From positions 107,958 through 171,957 of the forward strand of contig UQSH01000001.1 in the NCBI GenBank assembly GCA_900543795.1: DNA of 64,000 nt, read 5' to 3'. Made by a program: the position numbers and the translations under genes. This DNA comes from an uncultured Oscillospiraceae bacterium. GTDB taxonomy: Bacteria > Bacillota > Clostridia > Oscillospirales > Acutalibacteraceae. The notes under the pieces are model-generated. The model ran no database searches. It was not told the DNA's origin and worked only from the letters and a program-made list of their open reading frames with translations. Shown here piece by piece: positions 42,230 to 51,603 of the stretch. Position 1 is the stretch's first letter; the number at the start of each line of letters is the position of its first letter.

Positions 42230-42475
42230 GAATAATGCTTTACGGCAGGAGTAAACCCCTGCCCTACGGAATAATTTGTTAAATGAACATATCGTAGGGT
42301 GGGGGCTTGCTCCCACCGTTTGTTCGCCGGTATGATTTGAAATGCTCGGGTATGCAAATATTATGCCGTCGCAGACCCGATTCTCTTCAATCTTATCTTT
42401 TCTCTTTTCTCTGCAACGCAACGCCGCTCCCTACAAAAAACCGTAGGGAACGCCGTCCTCGGCGTTCCGCATACT
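42230..42475. repeat. Intergenic GC-rich hairpin repeats between argG and argH
   Basis: Several palindromes in an otherwise AT-rich genome: GGCAGGAG..CCCCTGCC near 42242-42262, GGTGGG..CCCACC near 42297-42318, CCCTAC..GTAGGG near 42430-42450, and AACGCCG..CGGCGTT near 42451-42468. The phrases CGTAGGG and GGGAACGCCG recur in dispersed repeat units of clostridial genomes. No ORF. Confidence 0.5.
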
Positions 42476-42488
42476 ATATTATATTATA

Positions 42489-43727
42489 TTATTTTTCTTC
42501 CTTTTCCCTTTGTGCGTCAAGCAAAGCCTTAACCTTAATCGGAAGTCCGAAAAGATTGATGAATCCTGCCGAGTCAGCCTGATTGTAGGCGCCTCCGTCC
42601 TCGCCGAAGGAAGCAACATTTTCATCATAAAGCGTGTAAGGGGAGGTGATTCCCGCATTCATAACATTTCCCTTGTAAAGCTTAACCTTAACATCGCCCG
42701 TAACGGTTTTCTGCGTTTCGTCAACAAAGGCCGAAAGCGCTTCACGAAGAGGAGTAAACCATTGACCGTTGTAAACAAGCTCGCCGAATTTCTGTGCAAC
42801 AAGCTTTTTGTAGTGAGCGGTTTCCTTGTCAAGAGTAATCATTTCAAGCATTTCGTGTGCCTTGTAAAGAATTGTTCCGCCGGGTGTTTCATAAACGCCT
42901 CTGCTCTTCATACCAACAAGGCGGTTTTCAACGATGTCAAGAAGACCGATTCCGTTCTTGCCGCCAAGCTCGTTAAGCTTTTCAACAATTTCAAGTCCGT
43001 CCATATCAACACCGTCAATAGCAGTCGGAACGCCCTGCTCAAAATGAATGTTAACATAGGTCGGCTCATCGGGAGCCTGCTCGGGAGCAACTCCGAGCTC
43101 AAGGAAGCCCTCTTTAAGATATTGAGGCTCGTTAGCAGGGTCCTCAAGGTCAAGTCCCTCGTGCGAAAGGTGCCAAACATTCTTGTCCTTTGAATAGTTT
43201 GTTTCACGGTTTATTTTAAGAGGAATGTTGTGTGCCTCTGCATATTCAATTTCTTCCTCACGGGATTTAATGCTCCATTCACGCCACGGTGCAATAATCT
43301 CCATTTCGGGAGCAAATGCCTTTAAGGTCAGCTCAAAACGAACCTGGTCGTTGCCCTTTCCCGTGCAGCCGTGGCAGATAGCGTCTGCGCCCTCTTTTTT
43401 TGCAATCTCGGCAAGTCCCTTTGCAATGCAGGGGCGTGCGTGAGAGGTGCCAAGCAGATATGCCTCATATTCTGCGCCTGCCTTCAAGCACGGCCAAATG
43501 TAGTTTTCAACATAATCCTTTTTAAGGTCAAGAACATAAAGCTTTGAAGCGCCTGTTTTTATTGCCTTTTCCTCAAGTCCGTCAAGCTCTGTTCCTTGGC
43601 CAACATCTCCCGAAACCGCAATAACCTCGCAGTTGTTGTAGTTTTCTTTAAGCCACGGAATAATAATTGATGTGTCAAGTCCTCCGCTGTATGCAAGAAC
43701 AACCTTTTTGATTTCCTTTTTTGTCAT
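42489..43727 (-). CDS. argG: Argininosuccinate synthase
   Basis: Encodes 412 residues; CGGAGGAAACGAAA precedes the ATG. It makes argininosuccinate from citrulline, aspartate and ATP. The PP-loop [18 protein letters not shown] is at residues 9-26, followed by [67 protein letters not shown] and WFTPLREAL. Expected length. It leads the leftward argGH unit, behind a consensus promoter and two arginine-box-like palindromes. Confidence 0.97.
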   Translation of the reverse strand: MTKKEIKKVVLAYSGGLDTSIIIPWLKENYNNCEVIAVSGDVGQGTELDGLEEKAIKTGASKLYVLDLKKDYVENYIWPCLKAGAEYEAYLLGTSHARPCIAKGLAEIAKKEGADAICHGCTGKGNDQVRFELTLKAFAPEMEIIAPWREWSIKSREEEIEYAEAHNIPLKINRETNYSKDKNVWHLSHEGLDLEDPANEPQYLKEGFLELGVAPEQAPDEPTYVNIHFEQGVPTAIDGVDMDGLEIVEKLNELGGKNGIGLLDIVENRLVGMKSRGVYETPGGTILYKAHEMLEMITLDKETAHYKKLVAQKFGELVYNGQWFTPLREALSAFVDETQKTVTGDVKVKLYKGNVMNAGITSPYTLYDENVASFGEDGGAYNQADSAGFINLFGLPIKVKALLDAQREKEEK

Positions 43728-43794
43728 TTTCGTTTCCTCCGAATATAAATGTTATTAATATAAGAAATTTGTTGTTTCTTATTAACTGATAACC

Positions 43795-43823
43795 ATTATA
43801 AACACGGTAAATACGATAGTCAA
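43795..43823 (-). promoter_or_regulatory. Sigma-A promoter of argGH
   Basis: Minus strand TTGACT (43818-43823), 17-bp spacer, TATAAT (43795-43800). Confidence 0.75.
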
Positions 43824-43838
43824 GCAAAATGAAAATAA

Positions 43839-43854
43839 TTGTATAAATATACAA
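43839..43854. promoter_or_regulatory. Arginine-box-like palindrome 1
   Basis: TTGTATAAATATACAA, one mismatch from a perfect 16-bp palindrome and close to the TGnATwwwwATnCA ArgR/AhrC box. It is upstream of the argG -35. Confidence 0.5.
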
Positions 43855-43879
43855 AAAAGTGTAATACAATGTGAATATT

Positions 43880-43897
43880 ATGTATAAACTTGCATAT
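43880..43897. promoter_or_regulatory. Arginine-box-like palindrome 2
   Basis: ATGTATAAACTTGCATAT; same core as box 1, with centres about 42 bp apart (about four helical turns). Confidence 0.45.
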
Positions 43898-44061
43898 ATT
43901 ATCGTATGTTAAATTGAAATGTCAAGGTTGTGTGGCTCTGCAAAAAATAAAAAAATCAGTTTTCAAATATTGGATTTGAAACTGCAAATACTCAAAATTG
44001 TAAACGAAAAAATGTAAACAATTTGTAAATATTTTTTTACCCGCTATTTGCAATTATTATG

Positions 44062-44090
44062 TTGACAACGCCTATTTATTATGATATTAT
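44062..44090 (+). promoter_or_regulatory. Promoter of the giant secreted protein gene
   Basis: TTGACA (44062-44067), 17-bp spacer, TATTAT (44085-44090). Confidence 0.75.
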
Positions 44091-44097
44091 TGATTGT

Positions 44098-44245
44098 GTA
44101 ATTTTAAATGGGTAAGCTATGCCCGTTTTTAATCATAGCGCCGGGGCAGGCGGTGCGCTGTTTTCGGGAAAAGAGGCGTGGTCAGTGCTTCTCCGAAAAC
44201 CCCGTGTTTCCTTGCCACGCGGCAGATTCTAAGGAGGAATTATCT
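44098..44245 (+). promoter_or_regulatory. Long structured leader RNA, possible pseudoknot
   Basis: The leader of about 150 bases is far more GC-rich than its flanks. Pairings seen: GTTTTCGG (near 44160) with CCGAAAAC (near 44193) and GCGTGG (near 44175) with CCACGC (near 44215). Their order a-b-a'-b' is that of a pseudoknot. A 5' stem GCCCG / CGGGGC (44120-44146) precedes them. It ends at AAGGAGG. No ORF is likely. It does not match riboswitch consensus sequences I know. Confidence 0.5.
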
Positions 44246-47200
44246 ATGAAAACAAAAAAATCAAAGAGACTCTTTGCCGCATTGCTTTCATTGGTTATGG
44301 TTATATCAACCTTTGCCGCAATGCCGTTCAGCTCTTATGCGTCAGACTATACGCTTGATGAGTTGAACACATTGATGTCTCAATATGAAACAAAAATGCA
44401 AAACGGTAAGGTGTATAAAAATCTTCCTTCTGCGTATGATGCGTGGTATGACGCTTATATCACTTATGTAGGTGTTAAAGCAGGCAAAACTGCCGCCACA
44501 CAGATTAATACCGCATACACCAACCTTCAAAATCAAATTAATTTAATGACTGATGATAATGTTTGGACTCCGACTCAAATTACCTCTAAGGTTCCTTCCT
44601 TTGCGGCAAACAATGTTTCGGGAACTCTTCCAACTGCTTATTATCATAATATTCTTTATACCGAAGCAGGCACATCAAATGCAGCAGCAACAATGGCTGA
44701 AAAGGCTAACTTGAATCTTGCTGTTTATTACCCAACAACTGTTTTGCTTTATGACGGAACAGCTCCTATTATGGGTGTTCAGTTCGGTGGATATAACTCT
44801 TACAGAAGCAGATTTAGTTCTGAACCTCGTTATGTTTATTCTATGTATCCAACAACAGGTGCAGATTCCGAAACAGTAAACACAGATTTTACTCTTGTCG
44901 GTCCTTGGAAAGGTGCATGTGCTTCTGATGGCGATGGCTCAACAGGCTATCTTGATTGGGGCTGGGCAATGACTGATTCTTCCTGCACAAGCAAAGTCGG
45001 AATAGATAAGGTTAACGGTTACAGCAGTATACTTTTTGAAAAATTAACATATTCAGGAAGCGTAAAGCATTATAAGGGCTATGGTAATGCGCTTAGATTC
45101 AACGGTCTTGCAGATAATGTTTATACTAAGTCGTATAACCTCAACTGGCGTTACTATGCCGGCTCCTCAACAACAGTAACTTGGACTGACAAAAACCTTG
45201 CAGGTATTAATGCAACGGCAGGTACAACAATATATGTTGTAAACTATAATGCAATTATCTGCAAAATCAACAGTGCAATAAATAATCTTAAAACAATTAA
45301 GATAACCGATTATTCATATTCAACTGCAAAAGCGTTGTTAACCGCAATTGATAATGCGCAGAATTATGATCCGGCTTCCCGTTTCTCAAGCTCAACCTCT
45401 TCATCTGTTTCGGGTGATGTTAATAATGCAAATTCAGATATTTCGGGCTTTGTTAGCGCAATTAATAATGCACAAGCCGGTCTTGTTTCAATGAATAAGG
45501 CAAGCTATGTTTCCTATGCAGAGCATTATGCAGCTTATAAAACTGTTGCAGACGGTAATAACGCTAACGGATATTACACAACAGAGTCATTCGGCACATT
45601 CAAAACTGCTCATAACCAGGCAGGAACAGACCTTGACGCTATCATAAATAAGTCTACTTATATGACGGATATTTCATCGGCTGACACTGCTCTTACTACT
45701 AAATATAACGGTCTTGTTACCGCTGAATCATATATTAACGATACAGAGCTTCAAACATATCTTACTCAATATTATCAGTTAACACAGAGCTATTACACAG
45801 CATCATCCTACAATGCTTTAACAGAAAAGGTTAATGCCGCTCTCGTTTATTATAATGACGGAAGCTACACCGCAGGTATAACTCTTAAGGATAACGAAGC
45901 AGACGCCGCTATATATAATAGATTATTAAATGATGTTAAGGCAGCAACTGCCGCTCTTGATATTAGCAGAGATGCAGTAGTTGCGGTTGACGGCGAGCTT
46001 ACAAGCTATAATGCCCTTATTAAAGAGGCAAATGCAGTTGACGGCTCAAAGTATTCTAACTACTCAGCGGTTATGGAAAAGGTTGGCGAAGCCTCCGTTG
46101 CTATCGTTAATCTTGAAAACTCGGATTTCACAACAGAATCCGAAATGATAACAACCTACACATCTGTTCTTAAAATCGCTAACGATGCTCTTGCAAGCCT
46201 TACTCTTGCATTTACGGCTCTTGAGGACGGAACAATCGTTTCAACCACTTATGGCACAACAGGCGGATTTACTCAAGATAAAGTTAAGGTTTATCTTAAT
46301 AATGCAATCACCCAAAGAACATATTTCAAAACAACCACGGAAACATCATCCTATGTAACCGAGTATGATATTACGGTTGATAACAAGTGGGAAAATTGGG
46401 GTTCGCATAAGGGCGCTCAGTTCCACGGTCTTGCATTTACTCAGGCAGGAAACGACCTTTATAAAACTAATGACGGTAAAATGACTCTTCTTTGGAAGGA
46501 GGGCGGCGCCGCTAAATCGGGTACCTTCAATACGGCAAACTACACCTATCACACCGCTCTTATGAAGAGCACATCAAACTACACCGCCGGTCAGGATTAT
46601 ATTGATATCGTTGCAAACACGACTAACCAAAAGATTCTCGGTGAAACAACCGTAACGCCAAACACCGTAACTCCGGCAGCAGGAAGCGAAATCTTCTCGG
46701 TTTCATGGACTACTCCCGATCTTTATGAGTTCTTCTATATTAATGATAAGGTTAAGGAGGTTTCTGCAAACACCGATTGTAAGCAAACCGTTACCGTTAT
46801 TGATATTTCAAGATTAATCGCAAAGGTTAACGAGGCTGTTGGAATTGTTAACGCCTGTCAAAGTAACGCATTTAATTGCTACACGGCAGCAAGCTGGTCA
46901 ACATTTTCAACTGCTCTTTTAGAGGCACAGGCAAACTTGGCTTACACCTCAATGACAAATGCAGATATCGTAACTGCCTGCCAGGCAAGATACAATAATC
47001 TTGTTTCTGCTATTTCAGGTCTTACAAAGAACACGGCAGACGGCGCTCACAACCTTGTTGAGCAGGCAGATAGCGTTCATGCAACCTGCACGGTTGACGG
47101 AACTCTTCATTATACCTGCTCTGTCTGCGGATATGATACAACAAAACCCGATCCTGCAACAGGCCACGATATGAGCGTTTATACCCCAAATAATGACGGT

Positions 47201-48877
47201 TTAACTCACACAGTCAGCTGCACACAGGGCGACAACAGCTTTGTTGAAAACTGTACTACCGGCGCAGATAATAGGTGTACTGTCTGCGGTCAAACCTTAT
47301 ACACTCCGGCTGATTGGACTGTATATAATAACGCAAAGGCAGAAATGCAGGCCGCTCTTCAAGCTTCGGTAGATGGAACCGCTAAGTATTCGGTTGCCGC
47401 TCTTCAACAGGCAAACACGGATATTGCCGCTCTTTCATTCTATAATTATGATGCGGCGCAGCAGGCAGCCTTCCCCGATACAAGGCAGTCTGAAATAGAC
47501 GCACAGGCAGCAGAGGTTTCGGCTGCTGCACAGGCTCTTAGAAACGGCATTGCAGATTCAAGCGTTTATGACGCTAATGCTTCAAAGGCATCAACTCTTA
47601 ATGCAGACGCATATAATGTTGCAAATGTTCAAAGCGCAGTTTCCGGAATTTCGGTAACTCAAACTGTTTCCGTAAACGGCTCGGACTACACAGGCTATGA
47701 TTATGATAATTATAACACCGCCTTTGCAACTGCCTTAACCGAAAACTGGATTCCATACACAGTAACTGTTTATGATTATAATAACAATCTTTATTATTTA
47801 ACAAAAACGGACGGCGTGTTTGGATATACACAGAATGAGGCTTCTGCAACGCAGTTCCATTACGGTGATTATGTAACTGCTCCAAACCCGAATGATCCAA
47901 ATGAAATTTGTGATTGGGCAATATGGGTAACAACTAATAACAACACAACCGGAAGCACCTATAAATATATGCTTACCGATAAGGATTATATCTTTAATGT
48001 AAGAGGCAACACGGAAATAACAACAACTGCTGCGGCAACAACCGATTCCACTAATAAGCAGGTTAAATTTATGCTTCTCCTTGACGGAGTAAACACCGGC
48101 AAGGTTCTTGATGTTCAGTACACAAACGGAACATTAAGATTTGCTAACTGCAACCTCCCGGATAACATTCCGTATTATGCTAAATCTGAAATTTATTCAC
48201 TTGCGGCAGACGGAACAAAAACTGCTTATGCCCTCACAGGTAAAAATGCAAAGATTACTCCAACTGAAAACACAGTTGTATATGTAGATTATGCTTCAAA
48301 CTCTCACGCTTCATACACAATTAAACTTGTTAATGAAAGCGGCGACACCTTGAAAACAGTTTCTGCTGTATTCAATGAATATGTAACACTAACCGCAAGC
48401 GGAGCCGCATCTTACATTAATAATGAAAACGGCAAAACTCTTTGCTTCGGCTCTGAATATTCCTTCTATGCTTGCAGAGATATAACCGTAAAGGCACTTT
48501 CAACTGCCGCTTCAACGGCAAGCGCCGATGTTATAGCAACACCTGTTCTTGATAACGGAAAGGTATATATCGTTGGCTCCTTCGCTCTTCCTGAGGGATG
48601 CACAATTCAATCCTTCGGTATTGTGTTTGACGCTCTCGCATCAAAGCCTAATCTCAGCCTTGCTGATGTTAGTAGTGCAAATTATGTTGCTAACCTTTCT
48701 GCTTCGAAATACACCTGCGGAGGACAGCGTGGTAATCAGTTTACTGTAAGCTTCAACCAAAACAGCGGTGTTTATCCGGTTGGTAACTATGTTGCTTATG
48801 CAATTTATACCGATGCAAGCGGTAATACGCAGTATGCTTATTCAGATGTTATAACAAATGCAAATCTCGTAGGTTAA
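44246..48877 (+). CDS. Very large secreted protein (1,543 residues)
   Basis: Starts at the ATG at 44246 behind AAGGAGGAATTATCT; the frame open from 44108 reads through the structured leader. Signal peptide about 1-32 (KKSKRLFAALLSLVMVIS, then AMPFSSYA). The mature protein begins with FIVAR-like helical stretches (DELNTLMSQYETKMQNGKV), then a beta-rich block of about 200 residues with many Tyr and Trp. More FIVAR-like helical units follow (about 340-640), then a second domain resembling the first, and a Cys-rich motif TCTVDGTLHYTCSVCGY (about 946-963). A long Ala/Tyr/Asn-rich tail has Ig-like strands. No LPXTG, S-layer or dockerin signal was found. Probably a cell-surface or secreted adhesin; ligand unknown. 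Codon use resembles its neighbours. Confidence 0.7.
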   Translation: MKTKKSKRLFAALLSLVMVISTFAAMPFSSYASDYTLDELNTLMSQYETKMQNGKVYKNLPSAYDAWYDAYITYVGVKAGKTAATQINTAYTNLQNQINLMTDDNVWTPTQITSKVPSFAANNVSGTLPTAYYHNILYTEAGTSNAAATMAEKANLNLAVYYPTTVLLYDGTAPIMGVQFGGYNSYRSRFSSEPRYVYSMYPTTGADSETVNTDFTLVGPWKGACASDGDGSTGYLDWGWAMTDSSCTSKVGIDKVNGYSSILFEKLTYSGSVKHYKGYGNALRFNGLADNVYTKSYNLNWRYYAGSSTTVTWTDKNLAGINATAGTTIYVVNYNAIICKINSAINNLKTIKITDYSYSTAKALLTAIDNAQNYDPASRFSSSTSSSVSGDVNNANSDISGFVSAINNAQAGLVSMNKASYVSYAEHYAAYKTVADGNNANGYYTTESFGTFKTAHNQAGTDLDAIINKSTYMTDISSADTALTTKYNGLVTAESYINDTELQTYLTQYYQLTQSYYTASSYNALTEKVNAALVYYNDGSYTAGITLKDNEADAAIYNRLLNDVKAATAALDISRDAVVAVDGELTSYNALIKEANAVDGSKYSNYSAVMEKVGEASVAIVNLENSDFTTESEMITTYTSVLKIANDALASLTLAFTALEDGTIVSTTYGTTGGFTQDKVKVYLNNAITQRTYFKTTTETSSYVTEYDITVDNKWENWGSHKGAQFHGLAFTQAGNDLYKTNDGKMTLLWKEGGAAKSGTFNTANYTYHTALMKSTSNYTAGQDYIDIVANTTNQKILGETTVTPNTVTPAAGSEIFSVSWTTPDLYEFFYINDKVKEVSANTDCKQTVTVIDISRLIAKVNEAVGIVNACQSNAFNCYTAASWSTFSTALLEAQANLAYTSMTNADIVTACQARYNNLVSAISGLTKNTADGAHNLVEQADSVHATCTVDGTLHYTCSVCGYDTTKPDPATGHDMSVYTPNNDGLTHTVSCTQGDNSFVENCTTGADNRCTVCGQTLYTPADWTVYNNAKAEMQAALQASVDGTAKYSVAALQQANTDIAALSFYNYDAAQQAAFPDTRQSEIDAQAAEVSAAAQALRNGIADSSVYDANASKASTLNADAYNVANVQSAVSGISVTQTVSVNGSDYTGYDYDNYNTAFATALTENWIPYTVTVYDYNNNLYYLTKTDGVFGYTQNEASATQFHYGDYVTAPNPNDPNEICDWAIWVTTNNNTTGSTYKYMLTDKDYIFNVRGNTEITTTAAATTDSTNKQVKFMLLLDGVNTGKVLDVQYTNGTLRFANCNLPDNIPYYAKSEIYSLAADGTKTAYALTGKNAKITPTENTVVYVDYASNSHASYTIKLVNESGDTLKTVSAVFNEYVTLTASGAASYINNENGKTLCFGSEYSFYACRDITVKALSTAASTASADVIATPVLDNGKVYIVGSFALPEGCTIQSFGIVFDALASKPNLSLADVSSANYVANLSASKYTCGGQRGNQFTVSFNQNSGVYPVGNYVAYAIYTDASGNTQYAYSDVITNANLVG

Positions 48878-48897
48878 AATGAAGGAGGAATGATAAT

Positions 48898-49044
48898 ATG
48901 AAATTATTTTATGAAGACCCGGAATTACAAATTCGTAAATATTCATTACCTCCAAGTGATTTAATCACAACATCAGACCCGGGAGACAACCCAAGCGTTG
49001 ACCTCGGCGACGGTGATGATTACGGCGATCTTTTCGGCAAATAA
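48898..49044 (+). CDS. 48-residue acidic peptide downstream of the giant secreted protein
   Basis: Begins 20 bases after the giant gene stops, behind AAGGAGGAATGATAAT, and is followed by a strong terminator. The peptide starts MKLFYEDPELQIRKYSLPPS, continues DLITTSDPGDNPSVD and ends LGDGDDYGDLFGK. The first 30 residues have a conserved-looking core (PEL-x-IRKYSLPPSDLITTSD) and the last 18 are rich in Asp and Gly with no Cys. I have the impression that similar Lys-Phe-Tyr-x-x-Pro-Glu...Ile-Thr-Thr-Ser small proteins follow large surface proteins in other Clostridia; this is memory, not a search. No signal peptide. Function unknown. Confidence 0.7.
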   Translation: MKLFYEDPELQIRKYSLPPSDLITTSDPGDNPSVDLGDGDDYGDLFGK

Positions 49045-49057
49045 AACAATTCAAACC

Positions 49058-49086
49058 AAAAGCCCCTCTTTTGAGGGGCTTTTCCA
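49058..49086 (+). terminator. Terminator of the giant protein/peptide operon
   Basis: AAAAGCCCCTC / GAGGGGCTTTT, perfect 11-bp arms and a 4-base loop. Confidence 0.85.
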
Positions 49087-49291
49087 TTTTGATGGCTATT
49101 AAAATCTTATTTGCAGCTTTCGGAGCTTCCTACATAGCTTAATAAAACCTAAATGATATTTCATAGGAAGCGAAGCCCAAACAATCCTTTCGATTTTTAT
49201 AAAAATTTGTCAGAAAAAAGTCATTGACCAAGCAGGCTTATTATGTTACAATTATTATCAGTAATAAATAATTTGTGAGGCTTTGTAAATT

Positions 49292-49891
49292 ATGGCTGAA
49301 AAAGATACTAAAATGAGCGAAGGTAAGCTTTCTGCAAAAATAATAAAGGAAAGCGTTAAAAGCTCCTATAAAAATCATAAGGTTCTTTGGAAATGCGGAA
49401 TTGTTGTGGCTGTTTTTGTTATCTTCATTTCCCTTGTTGTTTCCGCAATTCAAAGCGAATGGTTCGTTCAAAAGGCTTTTGATATAATTGTTCCCGAAAA
49501 AATTGAGAACGAAACAGACATTAATGTCAACCTTGTTTTTTACAGAGAAAAAAATCCTGATTATGACCCTGAGGAAGAGGTTGTTGACGGAGATAATTAT
49601 ACTATGATGTATAATTTTTATTATTTAGACTCAAACGGCGAAAAGCAATATGTTCCCGACGGTATTTACACATATATGGATTCAACAGGCGAAGAGCAAT
49701 CGATTATGGTTGCGCTCGGCTTTGTTATGAAGGCGGGAGACAGACTTGCTAAAATCGTAACCGTTTTAAAATGGCTTGCCGCGGCGGCCGTGGTTGCCTT
49801 TGTTGCTTGGCTGATTGTTCTTTGGTATAAAAAGGATAAGCAGCGAATGCTTGAGGATAAGAAAGCCGCAAGAGTTCATAAGAAAAAATAG
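49292..49891 (+). CDS. Two-helix membrane protein of unknown function
   Basis: Encodes 199 residues. Ribosome binding is weak (GTGAGG 10 bases upstream). A basic N-terminus precedes transmembrane helix 1 (about 33-55). An acidic extracellular loop of about 90 residues follows (with NYTMMYNFYYLDSNGEKQYVP and IYTYMDSTGEEQS). Helix 2 (about 158-180) leads to a very basic cytoplasmic end (WYKKDKQRMLEDKKAARVHKKK). I do not recognise a family. It converges with the LCP gene, with a shared terminator between them. Confidence 0.55.
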   Translation: MAEKDTKMSEGKLSAKIIKESVKSSYKNHKVLWKCGIVVAVFVIFISLVVSAIQSEWFVQKAFDIIVPEKIENETDINVNLVFYREKNPDYDPEEEVVDGDNYTMMYNFYYLDSNGEKQYVPDGIYTYMDSTGEEQSIMVALGFVMKAGDRLAKIVTVLKWLAAAAVVAFVAWLIVLWYKKDKQRMLEDKKAARVHKKK

Positions 49892-49905
49892 CGCAAAAAA
49901 AAATT

Positions 49906-49942
49906 AACGCTTCGGAAATTTCATTTTCCGAAGCGTTTTTTT
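49906..49942. terminator. Bidirectional terminator between convergent genes
   Basis: AACGCTTCGGAAA / TTTCCGAAGCGTT with T and A tracts on either side. Confidence 0.85.
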
Positions 49943-49944
49943 GT

Positions 49945-51141
49945 TTATTGCTCTGCGTAAATGTAGCTTTGAAGTATCTGCTTGTTTTCTTCAACATCAA
50001 GCGTTATAACGGAAGCGCCGCCCTTGTTTGCATATTCCCATGTTCCTTCGGCAGGGCAGGTGTTTTGTTCAAAGCCGCCGGTAAGGCAGGGAATAACGCT
50101 TATTGCAATGCTCTTTAATTCGCTTTTGCTTAAATTCGTTTCAATATACGGTGCAACGGCACAGGCAGTTTTATATGCTCCAACAGGCCCCGAAGAAGCA
50201 ATGCCTTTGATAATCGCCTGAATAACGGTTCTTTGCCTTTGAGTTCTTTTCCAGTCTGTGTCTATCTTTCTGATACGGCAAAAGGCAAGCGCCTGCTCAC
50301 CTGTTAAGGTGTAGGTTCCTGCGTCAAGCGTAACATTTCCGTATCTTTTAGGGTGGTTTGTAACCTCTTTTGCTTCCTTTTCGCTAACCTCAACCTCAAC
50401 TCCGCCAATGCTGTCAACCATAATCTTAAACATTTCAAAGTCTGCAACAACATAGCCGTCAATGTCTATCCCGAAATTGTATTCAATAGTTTCAACAACT
50501 CCGTTATAGCCGCCGTAGGTGCACGAGGCGTTAAGCCTTTGCTTCTTATCCGCCGAGGGAATATATATCCAAGTGTCGCGCAGGAATGATGTCAGCTTAA
50601 TACAGTTGTTGTTTTTATCAACAGTAATCAGCATCATTGTATCGGCGCGGCTTGCTTCGCTTTCCTCTCCCGAGCGGGCGTCAACACCTAAAAGCAGAAT
50701 GTTTTTAACCTTGCTTGAAGAAAGAAGCTCGCCCTGCGAAACAAAGGTGTTTTCCGCCTTTTCATCATAATTGATTTTTCCCAAAATAGGCTCAATCATC
50801 ATTGCGCAAAGCAAAACAATAACAAGGAAAATGCTTATAATCGCCGTTGCGGCTTTTAAGCCCTTGCCTGCGCTTTTTTTCTTCTTCGGCTTTGAACGCG
50901 GCTTCGGCGGTGCATCGGAATAGTATTCGTTGCTGTATTGCTCCGTTGGATTTATTCCGCCCTCTGCGCTTAAATCGTATTCGTCCCTGCTTCTGCGCGG
51001 AATATATTCATCCTGCGCAGGCTTGTCCTCGCGGCTGTTAAAATTCAAATCAACGCTTCTGTATTTATAATAATCCTCCTCGGGAGGAACGCTTCTGTCT
51101 CTTGCGTCTTTATTATAATCATTATTATATTCGTTAGGCAT
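49945..51141 (-). CDS. LytR-CpsA-Psr (LCP) family protein
   Basis: Encodes 398 residues. The cytoplasmic N-terminus is charged (rich in Asp, Glu, Tyr and Arg, then KPRSKPKKKKSAGKG). One transmembrane helix (about 96-118) follows. The LCP domain (about 140-370) contains VKNILLLGVDARSGEESEASRADTMMLI, the Arg-rich TSFLRDTWIYIP block, IDGYVVADFEMFKIMVDSIGGVEVEV and LTGEQALAFCRIRKIDTDWKRTQRQRTVIQAII. These proteins attach wall teichoic acid, capsule or glycan chains to peptidoglycan outside the membrane. Monocistronic, divergent from rnpB. Confidence 0.93.
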   Translation of the reverse strand: MPNEYNNDYNKDARDRSVPPEEDYYKYRSVDLNFNSREDKPAQDEYIPRRSRDEYDLSAEGGINPTEQYSNEYYSDAPPKPRSKPKKKKSAGKGLKAATAIISIFLVIVLLCAMMIEPILGKINYDEKAENTFVSQGELLSSSKVKNILLLGVDARSGEESEASRADTMMLITVDKNNNCIKLTSFLRDTWIYIPSADKKQRLNASCTYGGYNGVVETIEYNFGIDIDGYVVADFEMFKIMVDSIGGVEVEVSEKEAKEVTNHPKRYGNVTLDAGTYTLTGEQALAFCRIRKIDTDWKRTQRQRTVIQAIIKGIASSGPVGAYKTACAVAPYIETNLSKSELKSIAISVIPCLTGGFEQNTCPAEGTWEYANKGGASVITLDVEENKQILQSYIYAEQ

Positions 51142-51203
51142 ATTCTCACCTCTATAAAATATTACAATATTTAAAAATCATTTGCAACAGTATAATAAAA
51201 TTA

Positions 51204-51232
51204 TTGACACTTTTTATTTTATATTTTACAAT
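51204..51232 (+). promoter_or_regulatory. Promoter of rnpB
   Basis: TTGACA (51204-51209), 17-bp spacer, TACAAT (51227-51232). The predicted start is within a base or two of the P1 helix. Confidence 0.8.
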
Positions 51233-51238
51233 ATATTC

Positions 51239-51575
51239 GGCGAGTTGATTGGGCAGTTGCGCATTGATTATCAATGTGAGGAAAGTCCGAGCAGCGCAGA
51301 GCAGGATAACGGCTAACGGCCGCCGAGGGTAACCTTAGGGAAAGTGCAACAGAGATATACCGCCGTGCTTATCACGGTAAGGGTGGAAAGGCGAGGTAAG
51401 AGCTCACCGAGCGGGTGGAGACATCCGCTGCCATGTAAACCCTATCCGCTGCAACACAGAATGAGAGGATGCTTGCTCGGCACATAATCTCGAAATGTGG
51501 CTGGAGCGTATCGGCAACGGTGCGCCAAGATAGATAATTGCCTTCAACAGAACTCGGCTTACAGATCAACTCGCC
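51239..51575 (+). ncRNA. rnpB: RNase P RNA (type A)
   Basis: About 337 bases closed by helix P1 (GGCGAGTTGAT / ATCAACTCGCC). Conserved blocks: GAGGAAAGTCCGAGC, AACGGCTAACGGCC followed by the GGGTAACCTTAGGGAAAGTG region, GGGTGGAAAGGCGAGGTAAG with AGAGCTCACC, and ACAGAACTCGGCTTAC near the end. These form the catalytic core that processes tRNA 5' ends. It has its own promoter and no T-rich terminator immediately after P1, so it may read into the aldolase gene 28 bases on. Confidence 0.97.
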
Positions 51576-51603
51576 GTTACTTGAGTTTTAAGGAGTAATC
51601 TTT

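Noticed and set aside
42510..43193. 227-codon rightward ORF opposite argG
   Set aside because: Antisense shadow of a fully conserved argG, with no ribosome binding site or recognisable motif.
44098..44245. c-di-GMP-I, cobalamin or THF riboswitch
   Set aside because: None of the invariant blocks of those classes could be found in the leader.
44108..44245. Upstream N-terminal extension of the giant protein
   Set aside because: The extra 46 codons precede a complete signal peptide and a strong RBS, and coincide with the structured leader.
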